This document shows, piece after piece, positions 8,980 to 18,199 of a DNA stretch of 64,000 nt. The notes under the pieces are model-generated. The model was not told the DNA's origin and did not search any database. It saw nothing but the letters and a program-made list of their open reading frames with translations. A program made the translations under genes and the position numbers. Location: NCBI RefSeq assembly GCF_017948245.1, contig NZ_CP072865.1:2195501-2259500 (forward strand). The letters run 5' to 3'. Source of the stretch: Rhizobium sp. NLR16a. GTDB lineage: Bacteria > Pseudomonadota > Alphaproteobacteria > Rhizobiales > Rhizobiaceae. Positions within the stretch are counted from its first letter, which is position 1; the number at the start of each line of letters is the position of its first letter.

Positions 8980-10023
8980 CTACTCTTCCGGTTTTTCGGC
9001 AAAATGCCGAATCGCAAACTCGGCAATAGTCTGACTCGAGCGATCGGCATCGTCGAGTATCGCGGGAAACAGCTGCCACTGATGCGGCATGCCCGGCCAG
9101 ACCTCGGTGGTGACATCCACGCCCTGCCCGCGCGCTTTGTCAGCGAGGCGCAGCGTGTCATCAAGCAGGGCTTCGCCGGAACCGACCTGCAACAATAGCG
9201 GCGGGAATCCGGTCATGTCGGCATAAAGCGGTGATGCCTGAGGATCGGTGGCAGGCCGGCTGCCGAGATAGGTCTTGCGCAAAGTCTCGATCAACGCCTT
9301 ATCGACCAGCGGGTCGCTGCCGGCATTCGCCGTCATCGATCCGCCCGTCGCGGCAAGATCGGTGATCGGGCTCAGCGCAATCACGGCCGCCGGCAAGGGT
9401 TTGGCCGCCTGCTTCTGCCGCAGCACCGCCTCGAGCGCAATGTTGCCGCCAGCGCCGTCTCCTGCCACGACGACGTTCTCGTTGCTATAACCGTTATCAA
9501 GAAGCCAGCGATAGGCCGTCAGCGCGTCGTTGATCTGGGCGGGATAGGTATATTCCGGCATCAGCCGATAATTGATCAGAAGCACGTCGCTGGATGCGGC
9601 CTTGGCGAGCGAACCGGCGAACAAGCCGTGCGTACGGATGGAACCACCGGAAAAGCCGCCGCCATGGATGTAGAGAATCACCCTTTTGCCGATCGGGTGA
9701 TGGAGCCGGGCGGGCCACATCAGCTCGCCATCCACGCCGTCGGCATCGACCTGCCGGACCTGGATGCGCGTCGGCCCCGGCATCGTTTCCATCAGCCTGG
9801 CGAAAGCAGCCCTGCGCTCTTGCAGGCTGTCGGCGCCGGCAAAGTGCTCCTTCCACAGGCCGAGCAGTTTTTCGACCTGCGCACGCGAGGACTGGCTTTG
9901 CGGCCCGATTTCTTCTCCCAGCGCCAGCGGTGCCGATAGGATCAGCGCGGCGATGGCGGGAAACAGATATCCGAGCCGCTTCGGCGCACTTCGATCAGCA
10001 TTTGACAAAATCCGCCCCTTCAT
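8980..10023 (-). CDS. Secreted alpha/beta hydrolase of the hormone-sensitive lipase family, nucleophile replaced
   Basis: A 347-residue protein starting at ATG 10023 (GGGAGAG four bases upstream), with a signal peptide ending near LALG-EE, so it is probably periplasmic. The HSL oxyanion motif HGGG is at 120-123 and the C-terminal PHQWQLF carries the catalytic-type His. The nucleophile elbow, normally GDSAGG, reads GDGAGG: residue 190 is Gly (GGC, one base from AGC Ser). Unless this is a sequencing error, the protein cannot be an ordinary serine esterase. The divergent neighbour at 10308 is a nucleoside-processing enzyme and gives no hint of substrate. Confidence 0.85.
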   Translation of the reverse strand: MKGRILSNADRSAPKRLGYLFPAIAALILSAPLALGEEIGPQSQSSRAQVEKLLGLWKEHFAGADSLQERRAAFARLMETMPGPTRIQVRQVDADGVDGELMWPARLHHPIGKRVILYIHGGGFSGGSIRTHGLFAGSLAKAASSDVLLINYRLMPEYTYPAQINDALTAYRWLLDNGYSNENVVVAGDGAGGNIALEAVLRQKQAAKPLPAAVIALSPITDLAATGGSMTANAGSDPLVDKALIETLRKTYLGSRPATDPQASPLYADMTGFPPLLLQVGSGEALLDDTLRLADKARGQGVDVTTEVWPGMPHQWQLFPAILDDADRSSQTIAEFAIRHFAEKPEE

Positions 10024-10307
10024 CAATCTCTCCCGATGATGCTGCCATGACCGTATCATTGGCTGCTTCGCCCAGCGAAGTCAAAAGGGTGACAAGCGCA
10101 ACCTTTCGCTTTTTCACGTCTCCAACGAGCAGGCTGATGCCGGCCCGCGCGGCAGCTGCCGGCCTGCTGCGGGCTGATCGGACTGTCAATGGAAGAAATC
10201 GAAATTGTTGCCGGCGCGGCTTGCCATCTGCCAGGCTTCCATCGGAAATGGATCCCGCCCTGCCCTCAACTCCCGTGCTTCGGCTCGCGTAGAAATGAAG
10301 GATACCG

Positions 10308-10871
10308 ATGACCACCATTTACCTTGCCGGCCCGGAAGTCTTTCTTCCCGATGCAATGCCCATCATGGCAGAAAAACGCCGATTGGCGCGTCAGTGCGGC
10401 TTCGAACCGACCGGCCCCGGCAGCGACGAAAATCAAACGCCGATAAAGCGGACAGCTGCGGAGATTTACGCCCGCAATGACGTCGCCATGCGTAAGGCGG
10501 AAATCTGCCTCGCCAACATCACACCCTTTCGCGGCGTCAGCGCCGATCCGGGCACGGTCTACGAGATCGGCTTCATGATTGCTCTCGGAAAATCGGTCTT
10601 CGCCTATACCAACCACCCCGACGACTACGGCTTGCGCGTCCGCTCGATCTGGTATGCGGGAATGGAGATCGACGAGACGAGCGGACGCCCGCGCGGGCCT
10701 GACGGCATCGCAATCGAAAATCACGGCATGGCCGACAACCTGATGATCGACGGAGGCGTCGAGGCGGCAGGAGGCAAGGTATTCCGTGCAACCACCCTGC
10801 CGGCGGATCCTGCCCGAGACTTGGCGATTTATTTTGAGGCGCTTCAAACGATCGCTGGCTTGCGCGGGTAG
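10308..10871 (+). CDS. Nucleoside 2-deoxyribosyltransferase family protein
   Basis: A 187-residue member of the NDT fold. N-terminal YLAGPEVF (5-12) forms the nucleoside pocket. ANITPFRGVSADPGTVYEIG (69-88) matches the family block in which an Asp (here Asp80) and the catalytic Glu (here Glu86) sit. The enzymes exchange bases between deoxyribonucleosides or hydrolyse (deoxy)nucleosides/nucleotides, in the cytosol. An AAGGA site precedes ATG 10308. It ends 13 bp before the convergent LysR gene. The exact reaction, transferase or hydrolase as in DNPH1/RCL-type relatives, cannot be decided here. Confidence 0.88.
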   Translation: MTTIYLAGPEVFLPDAMPIMAEKRRLARQCGFEPTGPGSDENQTPIKRTAAEIYARNDVAMRKAEICLANITPFRGVSADPGTVYEIGFMIALGKSVFAYTNHPDDYGLRVRSIWYAGMEIDETSGRPRGPDGIAIENHGMADNLMIDGGVEAAGGKVFRATTLPADPARDLAIYFEALQTIAGLRG

Positions 10872-10883
10872 GATTGGGCTCTT

Positions 10884-11771
10884 TCACACCGCCCTGATCG
10901 CGTCGATCACCGCCCTGAAGCCCGCAGATATATGGCGGCGGCTCGGATAGTAGATATAGAGCGGTTCCTCCGGCTGACACCAGTCGTCGAGCACCTGGAT
11001 GAGTTCGCCGTCGGCAATGGCCTTTTCGACGCGGGGCTCCCAGATATAGGCAAGGCCGACGCCGCCGAGCGCTGCCTGCATCATCAGCTCGTGATCGTCG
11101 AGCGACAGTGGTCCGGTCGGCTGAAAGCTCACCGTCTGGCCGTCCTTCTCGAATTCCCAGGCATAACGTGCACCGGAGGGAAACATGTTCTGGATGCAGA
11201 GGTGGCGCTTGAGCTCGTAAGGCGTTTCCGGCTTCGGGCGCCTCTCGAAATAGGCGGGTGAACCGACCACGACCAGGCGGATACGCGGCTTGATACGCAA
11301 GGCGATCATGCCTTCGGTGACACGTTCGCCGAAACGGATGCCGGCATCAAACCCTTCCTCGACGATGTCGACCAGCCTGTCGGTCGCGTTGATTTCCAGC
11401 TGCAAATTGGGATTGCGTTGAAGCAATGGGGCGATGACACGGCCAATGACGAAAGGACCGATGGAATTCGGCACGTTGATTCTCACCCTGCCGAACGGCG
11501 TATCGCGGTATCGGTTCAGCGCATCGAGCGCGGCCGCCATCTCCCCGAAAGCCGGAACGAGATGTGAGACCAGGAGTTCGCCGGCTTCCGTCAGCGAAAC
11601 GCTGCGTGTCGTGCGGTTGAGCAGGCGGATGCCAATTCGGTCTTCCAGATTGAGCACCGCATGGCTGACGGCAGAGGCTGTGACGCCCCGCTCCTCGCCC
11701 GCCTTGCGGAAGCTCTTGTGCCGCGCCACGGCCACGAAGGCCGCCAGTTCGGAAAGTTCAGTGGCCCTCAT
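10884..11771 (-). CDS. LysR-family transcriptional regulator
   Basis: A 295-residue LysR regulator: winged helix-turn-helix at about 1-65 (ELAAFVAVARHKSFRKAGEE, then AVSHAV) and a LysR substrate-binding domain at 90-290. It is divergent from the short-chain dehydrogenase starting at 11885, the arrangement in which LysR proteins usually control their neighbour. The shared 113-bp gap is AT-rich around 11790-11830 and would hold both promoters. No clear T-N11-A box could be singled out. The inducer is unknown. Confidence 0.92.
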   Translation of the reverse strand: MRATELSELAAFVAVARHKSFRKAGEERGVTASAVSHAVLNLEDRIGIRLLNRTTRSVSLTEAGELLVSHLVPAFGEMAAALDALNRYRDTPFGRVRINVPNSIGPFVIGRVIAPLLQRNPNLQLEINATDRLVDIVEEGFDAGIRFGERVTEGMIALRIKPRIRLVVVGSPAYFERRPKPETPYELKRHLCIQNMFPSGARYAWEFEKDGQTVSFQPTGPLSLDDHELMMQAALGGVGLAYIWEPRVEKAIADGELIQVLDDWCQPEEPLYIYYPSRRHISAGFRAVIDAIRAV

Positions 11772-11884
11772 TGCTGAGTTTTGCTCATCATAGTTTCAAT
11801 AATACCGAATCTTATACAGCATCTGGTTTTCAGTCAAATTCAGTCCGTCAGCACAGAGATGCGACGCCAACAAAGGAATTCGTC

Positions 11885-12736
11885 ATGAAAGTCTGGTTTA
11901 TCACTGGTGCATCCCGCGGTTTCGGCGCGCTGATGACCAAGGAAGCACTTGCATCAGGCGATGCCGTCATCGCCACGGCCCGCAACCCGAAGACCATCAT
12001 CGAACAATTCGGGGACCATCCGAACCTGCTGGCCGTCGCGCTCGACGTCACCAACGAGGCGCCGGCCAAGGAGGCTGCGGCCGCCGGCATCGCCCGCTTC
12101 GGCCGCATCGACGTTCTCGCCAACAATGCCGGTTACGGCCTGCTCGGCGCCGTCGAGGAAGCCACAGCCGAAGAGATCGAAAAGATCTATGCCACCAATG
12201 TCTTCGGTCTCCTGAAGGTGACACGCGCCGTACTGCCCTATATGCGTCGCCAGCGTTCCGGCCATATCCTGAACTTCTCCTCGATCGGCGGCTATTTCGG
12301 CTATCCCGGCTGGGGCGTCTACGGCTCGACCAAATTCGCAGTCGAAGGGCTGTCGGAATCCATGGCCGCCGAAGTCGAACCTTTCGGCATCAAGGTGACG
12401 ATTGTCGAGCCTGGCTTCTTCCGCACGGACTTCCTCGCCGACACCTCGCTGGCAATAAGTCCTGCTTCCATCGCCGATTACGAGGGCACGCCGGCTGGAA
12501 ACATGCGTAATTTCGCCGTCGACGCCAATCACGCCCAGCCCGGCAACCCCGCCAAGCTCGCGGCCGGCATCATGACAATGGTCAACTCGGCCAACCCGCC
12601 GCTGCGCATGCCGTTCGGCAGCGATACGGTCGCCATGATCGAGGCGCAGCATGCGAGTGTCGAAAAGGAACTGGCCGTCTGGCGCGAGCTTGCCGTCTCC
12701 ACGGATTTTGCAAGCGACGCAACCGCTCGGGCCTGA
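11885..12736 (+). CDS. Short-chain dehydrogenase/reductase
   Basis: A classical SDR of 283 residues. The cofactor glycine motif TGASRGFG is at 7-14, NNAG at 80-83, catalytic Ser about 133 (NFSSIGG), and Tyr146-x3-Lys150 in YGSTK. The Arg after the glycine motif and TARN suggest NADP preference. I chose ATG 11885 because AAAGGA lies upstream and the glycine motif then falls at the usual distance; a longer upstream frame has no support. Divergent from the LysR gene, which probably regulates it. Substrate not deducible. Confidence 0.92.
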   Translation: MKVWFITGASRGFGALMTKEALASGDAVIATARNPKTIIEQFGDHPNLLAVALDVTNEAPAKEAAAAGIARFGRIDVLANNAGYGLLGAVEEATAEEIEKIYATNVFGLLKVTRAVLPYMRRQRSGHILNFSSIGGYFGYPGWGVYGSTKFAVEGLSESMAAEVEPFGIKVTIVEPGFFRTDFLADTSLAISPASIADYEGTPAGNMRNFAVDANHAQPGNPAKLAAGIMTMVNSANPPLRMPFGSDTVAMIEAQHASVEKELAVWRELAVSTDFASDATARA

Positions 12737-12887
12737 GCAGCCAAGACCAATGCCGCCGTATTCGGATTTGGACGTGCGGCAGCGCCATGGAGGTGATACA
12801 AAGAACGCCTTGCGGCAAATTGGCATTCGCCTCTCGCCGGGGATGGCCTAGATGTAAGTCAGACCGTGACCCCTGAAGAGGCAACAC

Positions 12888-13886
12888 ATGCCCATCAAGA
12901 CCATCTGTATTTATGGCGCCGGCGCCCTTGGCGGCGCCATCGCCGCCAAGCTCGCAGGCAGGGAAGATAACGACGTCGCCGTCGTCGCGCGTGGGGCGCA
13001 TCTCGATGCGATCCGCAGCCACGGCCTCAGTCTGCGCGAGGCCGATGCGCAAACCCCGCTCAAGGTACGCGTAACGGCAACCGACGATCCGAAGACATTG
13101 CCGCGGCAGGATCTCGTCATCACCGGCCTCAAGGGACATCAGCTGTCGCCTGCCGCCGAAGGGATCGCCGGTCTGCTCAAGCAAGGCACCCGCGTCGTCA
13201 TGATCCTCAACGGCATTCCATGGTGGTATTTCCATCGCGATCCCAGGAGCGGACATCAGGAACTGCAATTCGACGAGCTCGATCCCGGCGGCAGGCTCTG
13301 GCGGCTGATCAGCCCGGAACGCGTGATCGGCTGCGTCGCCTATCAAGGTGCGGAAGTGGTCAAGCCAGGCGAGATCCAACTTTCCCACAAAGGCCGCTTC
13401 GTACTTGGCGAGCCCTCCGGTGAAATGTCTGCCGAGCTTTCGGCCATAGCAGCGGTGCTGAGCGGCGCCGATCTCAATATTACGACCACGGCCGACATCC
13501 GCAGTGAAATCTGGAGCAAGTTGATGGGCAACGCCGCCTTCAACCCGATCAGCGCTCTGACACGGGCGCTGATGACCGACATCATGGCGGATCCGGCGCT
13601 CATGGACATGGTGAGCAAGGTCATGAAGGAAGTGCGCGCTGTCGGCGATGCGGTCGGTGCGGATTTCGCCATGTCTGTCGAGCAGCGGCTGGAGCAGTCG
13701 CGCCACATCGGCGGCGTTCGGACCTCGATGCTGCAGGACCTGATCGGCGGCAAGGCGCTCGAAATTACCCCGCTTGTCGGCATGCTGGTGGCGCTCGGAC
13801 GCCTGACTGCCGTGCCGACGCCGGTATCGGAGACGATCCTGGCGCTGGTGACGCAGCTGGATCGGGAAAACCGGCGCGGCAACTGA
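12888..13886 (+). CDS. Ketopantoate reductase family protein (PanE/ApbA-like)
   Basis: A 332-residue 2-dehydropantoate 2-reductase family member. The Rossmann GAGALGG is at 10-16 and the C-terminal helical domain carries the catalytic-type Lys211 and Asn215/Asn219 in IWSKLMGNAAFNP, followed by GKALEI near 288. True PanE makes pantoate for coenzyme A with NADPH, but genomes of this group carry several paralogues, and an insertion around NGIPWWYF marks this subfamily, so its substrate may differ. An AGAGG site lies six bases before the ATG. It stands alone between the SDR and the DUF1883 gene. Confidence 0.87.
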   Translation: MPIKTICIYGAGALGGAIAAKLAGREDNDVAVVARGAHLDAIRSHGLSLREADAQTPLKVRVTATDDPKTLPRQDLVITGLKGHQLSPAAEGIAGLLKQGTRVVMILNGIPWWYFHRDPRSGHQELQFDELDPGGRLWRLISPERVIGCVAYQGAEVVKPGEIQLSHKGRFVLGEPSGEMSAELSAIAAVLSGADLNITTTADIRSEIWSKLMGNAAFNPISALTRALMTDIMADPALMDMVSKVMKEVRAVGDAVGADFAMSVEQRLEQSRHIGGVRTSMLQDLIGGKALEITPLVGMLVALGRLTAVPTPVSETILALVTQLDRENRRGN

Positions 13887-14102
13887 CAACCAGGAGAACG
13901 GCGGCCATCAGGGCGACCATTCCTTCCCGACATGGCGTGGGAGATTTCCGCCGCCCGCCTTTATGCCATAACTATATTTTTGCCCCTCGCCACGCATGGA
14001 TTTCCTATCGCAGGCATGGGCTAAAGGGGCCGATTTCCAACTTTTCGTTAACTGGCATGCTGGTAAAATCTCGTCGCCAAGTTATCAGACGCCGCGAGAC
14101 CG

Positions 14103-14414
14103 ATGCCGAAACCGAATTTCCGCTTCACCCATTACGATCTCAAGGAACAGCGAGCCGGAACGATCGTCGAGGTGTCGCTGAATGCGGTGAACAATGTTCG
14201 TCTGATGACGGCGCCGAACTTCCAGCGTTTCACCGAGGTTCTCGATTTCAAATATATCGGCGGCGTGGCGCGCAAGTCGCCGGTCAAGCTCGCCGTTCCG
14301 GAAAGCGGCCACTGGCATGTCGTCGTCGACATGGAAGGCCATCACGGGCTCGCGGAATCCGCCGTCAAGGTGATCGCCGCGCCTGTCAATCAGAAGACAC
14401 CACGCCCTTCCTGA
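14103..14414 (+). CDS. DUF1883 domain protein
   Basis: A small 103-residue soluble protein. The segments HYDLKEQRAGTIVEV, NVRLM, NFQRF, YIGGVARKSPVKLAVP and GHWHVVVDMEGHHG follow the DUF1883 pattern, a beta-rich domain of unknown function common in rhizobia. There are no catalytic residues to point to and no operon partner: the nearest downstream gene begins 247 bp later behind its own regulatory site. The ribosome site is weak. Confidence 0.8.
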   Translation: MPKPNFRFTHYDLKEQRAGTIVEVSLNAVNNVRLMTAPNFQRFTEVLDFKYIGGVARKSPVKLAVPESGHWHVVVDMEGHHGLAESAVKVIAAPVNQKTPRPS

Positions 14415-14510
14415 GCTTTGCAGCACCGGCATCTTTTCTGACGCGCCAGGACAGGCACGGACGTGCTTTGTCGACAAACCGTGATCACGAGACGCCCAAT
14501 CGTACTGATC

Positions 14511-14524
14511 TTGATCACGATCAA
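14511..14524. promoter_or_regulatory. FNR/FixK-type anaerobox
   Basis: TTGATCACGATCAA is a perfect match to the TTGAT-N4-ATCAA consensus of FNR, FnrN and FixK. A -10-like CACAAT lies at 14547-14552, which puts the transcription start near 14559 and the box centre at about -41.5, the class II activator position. It lies 138 bp before the ATG of the membrane protein gene. Confidence 0.7.
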
Positions 14525-14661
14525 TGAATCATCCCGAGTCGTCGTTCACAATTCTCAGTCGCGGGGCTTCCACCACGCCGCCAGCTGCAGTCCGCTCCCA
14601 TTCATACTCGGATCGCCGAGAGAGGAACAGCAGACGAAGATCTCATCACCTGGGGCAGCCC

Positions 14662-15336
14662 ATGACTTCGAACCCGATCGATCGTGTCACTGATATCATC
14701 GATCCCGGCGATGCACTCGGTGAAGTCCTTTTCGGACTGATCATGGCGCTGACTTTGACGGTCGGCTCGAGACTTGTTTTTGAAGAAGAGGGGTTGGATG
14801 CTCAGGAGTTGATCGTCGCAACAGTCGGATGCAACGTTGCCTGGGGGATCATTGACGCCGTTTTGTTCGTTCTGGGGACGACGTTTTACAAGAGCAGGCG
14901 GCTGCGCCTTTTTCGGCAAATCAAAGCCGCCGGAAGCGAGACTGCGGCGCTCAACATGCTCGCGAAAGAATTCCCGATCGAAGAAGCACCGTTTTCTGCA
15001 AAGGCTGCCGATGCAGACGCGCTTTATAGATCACTGCTGACGCTCGCACGCAGGGCCGATCCTGTGAGGGCGTCTCTATCGAAAAATGATCTCCTTGCCG
15101 CCCTCGCGGTCGTTTTTCTCGTCTCGGTCACGTCCATTCCGGCCGTGACCCCTTTCTTTCTCATCGACAGCGCCCACCTCGCTCTGAGAGTCAGCAACCT
15201 GTTTCTCATCATGCTGCTGTTCGTGACGGGTTATGCGTGGGCGAAATTTTCGGGAGGCAGGCCTTTTTATGCGGGGATGACGATGACTTGCCTCGGATTG
15301 CTTCTGGTCGCCATAGCGGTCGCTCTTGGCGGTTAA
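14662..15336 (+). CDS. Five-helix inner-membrane protein of unknown function
   Basis: A 224-residue protein with about five predicted membrane segments (19-38, 48-73, 143-165, 173-193, 203-223) and a charged cytoplasmic loop (75-140). The N-terminal DPGDALGEVLFGLIMALTLT and GCNVAWGIIDAVLF blocks look like an uncharacterised family I associate, weakly, with VIT1/CCC1-like transporters. I cannot confirm that. ATG 14662 is chosen because the upstream in-frame extension is hydrophilic and would start inside the promoter predicted from the anaerobox. It is convergent with rarA (14 bp apart). The FNR/FixK box upstream suggests induction at low oxygen. Confidence 0.75.
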   Translation: MTSNPIDRVTDIIDPGDALGEVLFGLIMALTLTVGSRLVFEEEGLDAQELIVATVGCNVAWGIIDAVLFVLGTTFYKSRRLRLFRQIKAAGSETAALNMLAKEFPIEEAPFSAKAADADALYRSLLTLARRADPVRASLSKNDLLAALAVVFLVSVTSIPAVTPFFLIDSAHLALRVSNLFLIMLLFVTGYAWAKFSGGRPFYAGMTMTCLGLLLVAIAVALGG

Positions 15337-15349
15337 CCCCGCCCACGCG

Positions 15350-16666
15350 TCAGCGCGGATTGCGTTCTTTGCGCAGCTTCGCCCACCATTCCAGCCGCTT
15401 ACGGATATCCCGCTCGAAGCCGCGCTCCGGCGGATCGTAGAAAGTCTGGCGGCCCATCTTCTCCGGAAAATAATCCTGGCCTGAAAAGGCGTCCGGCTCG
15501 TCGTGATCGTAGCGATAGCCCTCGCCGTAACCCTCGCCCTTCATCAATTTCGTCGGCGCGTTGAGGATATGCTTCGGCGGCAGCAGCGAGCCGTTCTGCT
15601 TTGCGGCCTGGCTTGCGGCCTTGAAGGCGGTGTAGACGGCATTCGATTTCGGCGCGGTGGCGAGATAGACGCAGGCTTGCGCCAGCGCCAGCTCCCCTTC
15701 CGGCGATCCGAGATAGTCATAGGCATCCTTGGCGGCGTTGCAGATCACCAGCGCCTGCGGATCGGCAAGCCCGATATCCTCCACCGCCATGCGCACCAAA
15801 CGCCGGCCGAGATAGAGCGGATCCTCGCCGGCATCGAACATGCGGGCAAGATAATAGAGCGCAGCATCCGGATCCGAGCCGCGCACCGACTTATGCAGCG
15901 CCGAAATCAGATTGTAGTGGCCGTCCTGCGCCTTGTCGTAGACTGGGGCGCGGCGCTGGACGATACGCGTCAACGCTTCGGTATCGAAGCTCTCGCCCTC
16001 GCGGGCAGCACGCCAGACCTCTTCGGCGAGCGTCAGCACGGCGCGGCCGTCGCCATCGGCCATGCGGATCAGGCTGGCGCGCGCCTCCTCGGTCAGCGGC
16101 AGCGGCTTCTGCTCAATCGCCTCGGCGCGCGTCAGCAATTCCTCCAGGCTCTCCTCGTCATGTGACTTGAAAGTGAGGACGCGGGCGCGCGACAACAGAG
16201 CGGCGTTGAGCTCGAAGGAGGGATTTTCGGTGGTGGCGCCGACGAGAATGACGGTGCCGTCCTCCATAACAGGCAGGAAACTGTCCTGCTGGGCGCGGTT
16301 GAAACGATGAATCTCATCGACGAACAGCAGCGTCTGGCGACCGTCCATGCGGCGCATGCGAGCCGCCTCGAACACCTTCTTCAGATCGGCGACGCCGGAA
16401 AAGATCGCCGATATCTGCTCGAAGGCCAGCCCCGCCTCACCGGAAAGCAGCCGCGCCACCGTCGTTTTGCCGGTGCCTGGCGGACCCCAGAAGATCATCG
16501 ATCCGAGCGAACCACTTTCGATCATCCTCTTCAGCACGCCGTCCTCACCGGTCAGATGTTCCTGACCAGTGACATCGGCAAGCGTCTTCGGCCGCAACCG
16601 GTCGGCAAGCGGCCGCCTGGCGGCAACCTCTTCCGGAACACGCGGCGCGAAGAGATCATTGCTCAT
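15350..16666 (-). CDS. rarA: Replication-associated recombination protein A (AAA+ ATPase)
   Basis: A 438-residue RarA/MgsA/WRNIP1 family clamp-loader-like ATPase. Walker A GPPGTGKTT, Walker B FVDEIHRFN and sensor segment GATTENPSFELN are all present, followed by the tetramerisation domain. It acts at stalled replication forks and in recombination control. Its ATG overlaps the stop of the upstream protease gene (ATGA), so the two are translationally coupled. The degP-type protease followed by rarA is an arrangement I recall from rhizobial genomes. Confidence 0.95.
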   Translation of the reverse strand: MSNDLFAPRVPEEVAARRPLADRLRPKTLADVTGQEHLTGEDGVLKRMIESGSLGSMIFWGPPGTGKTTVARLLSGEAGLAFEQISAIFSGVADLKKVFEAARMRRMDGRQTLLFVDEIHRFNRAQQDSFLPVMEDGTVILVGATTENPSFELNAALLSRARVLTFKSHDEESLEELLTRAEAIEQKPLPLTEEARASLIRMADGDGRAVLTLAEEVWRAAREGESFDTEALTRIVQRRAPVYDKAQDGHYNLISALHKSVRGSDPDAALYYLARMFDAGEDPLYLGRRLVRMAVEDIGLADPQALVICNAAKDAYDYLGSPEGELALAQACVYLATAPKSNAVYTAFKAASQAAKQNGSLLPPKHILNAPTKLMKGEGYGEGYRYDHDEPDAFSGQDYFPEKMGRQTFYDPPERGFERDIRKRLEWWAKLRKERNPR

Positions 16667-18066
16667 CGGAAGAACTGCCTGATACGCTGGCCATCGCGCT
16701 CGATCTCGACCCGCCAGAGACCGGGATCGCTGCTGGCTATCTCGGCCAGTTCTTTGGTCGATTTTACTTCCGTTCCGTTGATCGAAACGATGATATCCTT
16801 GGGCTCAAAACCCAGACGAGCCGCCGGGGAATCCTGCTTGACATCGGCAACGACGACGCCCGCCGATTCCGAGGGCATGCGCAATTCATCTGCGACGCGC
16901 GGCGACAGGTTTTCGACGACGGCGCCGGTAAAGGGCGTCCGCCCGCCAATGACGCGCTGGTCACGAGGCGAGGTCTCCGGCGCGCGGTCGAGCGCCAGCG
17001 ACAACTGCTGCTCGTGGCCGTTGTCGATGACGGTAAGATTGACCGTTTTGCCGAGGCCGGCTGTGGTCAGGCGATAGAGCAACGCGTCCGGATGCTCGAC
17101 GGCGATGCCGTTGACTGACGTGACGATCTGGCCGGCCTTCAGCCCGGCCTTCGCCGCCGGGCTGCCTTCCGAAACCTTGACGACGAGTGCGCCGCGCACT
17201 TTGTTGAGCCCAAGGGCTTCGGCAACTTCCGACGTCACCGCATCGAAGCTCGCGCCGACATAGGGCCGCTCGAAGGATTTGACGCCGGCATCGGCGGAAG
17301 CGAGGAAGACTTTGACGAGATTGGCGGGAATGGCAAAGCCGATGCCGTTCGAGCCGCCGCCGCGCGAGAAGATCGCGGTGTTGATGCCGATCAGCTCGCC
17401 CTTCATGTTCATCAGCGCACCGCCGGAATTGCCCGGATTGATCGAGGCGTCGGTCTGGATGAAGAAGCCGAACTCGTTCTTGACCACCTGGTTGCGGGCA
17501 AGTGCGGAGACGATACCGCTCGTCACCGTCTGGCCGACACCGAAGGGATTGCCGATCGCCAGCACGAGATCGCCGACCTCGACGGTATCGGAATTGCCGA
17601 TCGGTAGTGTCGGGAAGTTTTCCTTGGTGTCGATCTTCAGCACGGCGAGGTCGACGCGGTCGTCGCGCAGCACCACCTTGCAGGGGAATTCGCGGCCATC
17701 TGACAGCGCCACCTTGATATCGTCGGCGCCTTCGACGACGTGGTTGTTGGTGACGACAGTGCCGTTCGCCTCGACAATGACGCCGGAACCGAGCGAGGAC
17801 TGCTTTTCGGATCGATTCGGCATCTGCTGGCCGAAAAACTGCTCGAAGAAGGGATCGCCCGCAAAGGGCGACTGGCGCTGGATGATCTTTTCCGCATAGA
17901 CGTTGACGACTGCGCCCGACGTCTGCTTGACGAGCGGTGCGAAGGAGAGCTGCATCTGCATCTGGCTCTCAGGCACCGTCTTTGCCGTCTGCGCCTGGGC
18001 CGCAGCCGGCAGAACGAGCATCAGAGCGAAGAGCGAAACGGAGGCGCGCTTGAACAGGCCTTGCAT
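16663..18066 (-). CDS. Periplasmic Do/HtrA serine protease
   Basis: A 467-residue DegP/DegQ-type protease. The signal peptide ends near AQA (about residue 25). The trypsin-like domain carries the complete triad His109 (TNNHVVEG), Asp139 (VDLAVLKID) and Ser214 (GNSGG), followed by two PDZ domains (about 265-350 and 375-465). It degrades or refolds misfolded envelope proteins. ATG 18066 is chosen for the AAAAGGGAT site and the signal peptide; a longer in-frame extension reads through the intergenic region. Several paralogues are usual in this group, so I do not assign a degP or degQ symbol. Confidence 0.94.
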   Translation of the reverse strand: MQGLFKRASVSLFALMLVLPAAAQAQTAKTVPESQMQMQLSFAPLVKQTSGAVVNVYAEKIIQRQSPFAGDPFFEQFFGQQMPNRSEKQSSLGSGVIVEANGTVVTNNHVVEGADDIKVALSDGREFPCKVVLRDDRVDLAVLKIDTKENFPTLPIGNSDTVEVGDLVLAIGNPFGVGQTVTSGIVSALARNQVVKNEFGFFIQTDASINPGNSGGALMNMKGELIGINTAIFSRGGGSNGIGFAIPANLVKVFLASADAGVKSFERPYVGASFDAVTSEVAEALGLNKVRGALVVKVSEGSPAAKAGLKAGQIVTSVNGIAVEHPDALLYRLTTAGLGKTVNLTVIDNGHEQQLSLALDRAPETSPRDQRVIGGRTPFTGAVVENLSPRVADELRMPSESAGVVVADVKQDSPAARLGFEPKDIIVSINGTEVKSTKELAEIASSDPGLWRVEIERDGQRIRQFFR

Positions 18067-18199
18067 GGGTATCCCTTTTGAATCCTCTTGAGCAACGTTG
18101 TAGCGTCCGACGCTAGAAAGGAAAGAGGGCGGAAGCATGGAAGAATAAGGCAAGGGAGTGCCTTGATGGCGCTGCGAATTTGATTCAGGAAGGTCAACC

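Noticed and set aside
9995..10318. A 107-codon minus-strand frame between the hydrolase and the deoxyribosyltransferase
   Set aside because: No ribosome site, no recognisable domain, and it overlaps the hydrolase start region. The gap is better read as a divergent promoter region.
12582..13889. A 435-codon minus-strand frame over the ketopantoate-reductase gene
   Set aside because: The plus-strand gene has clear motifs and a ribosome site. The minus frame has neither.
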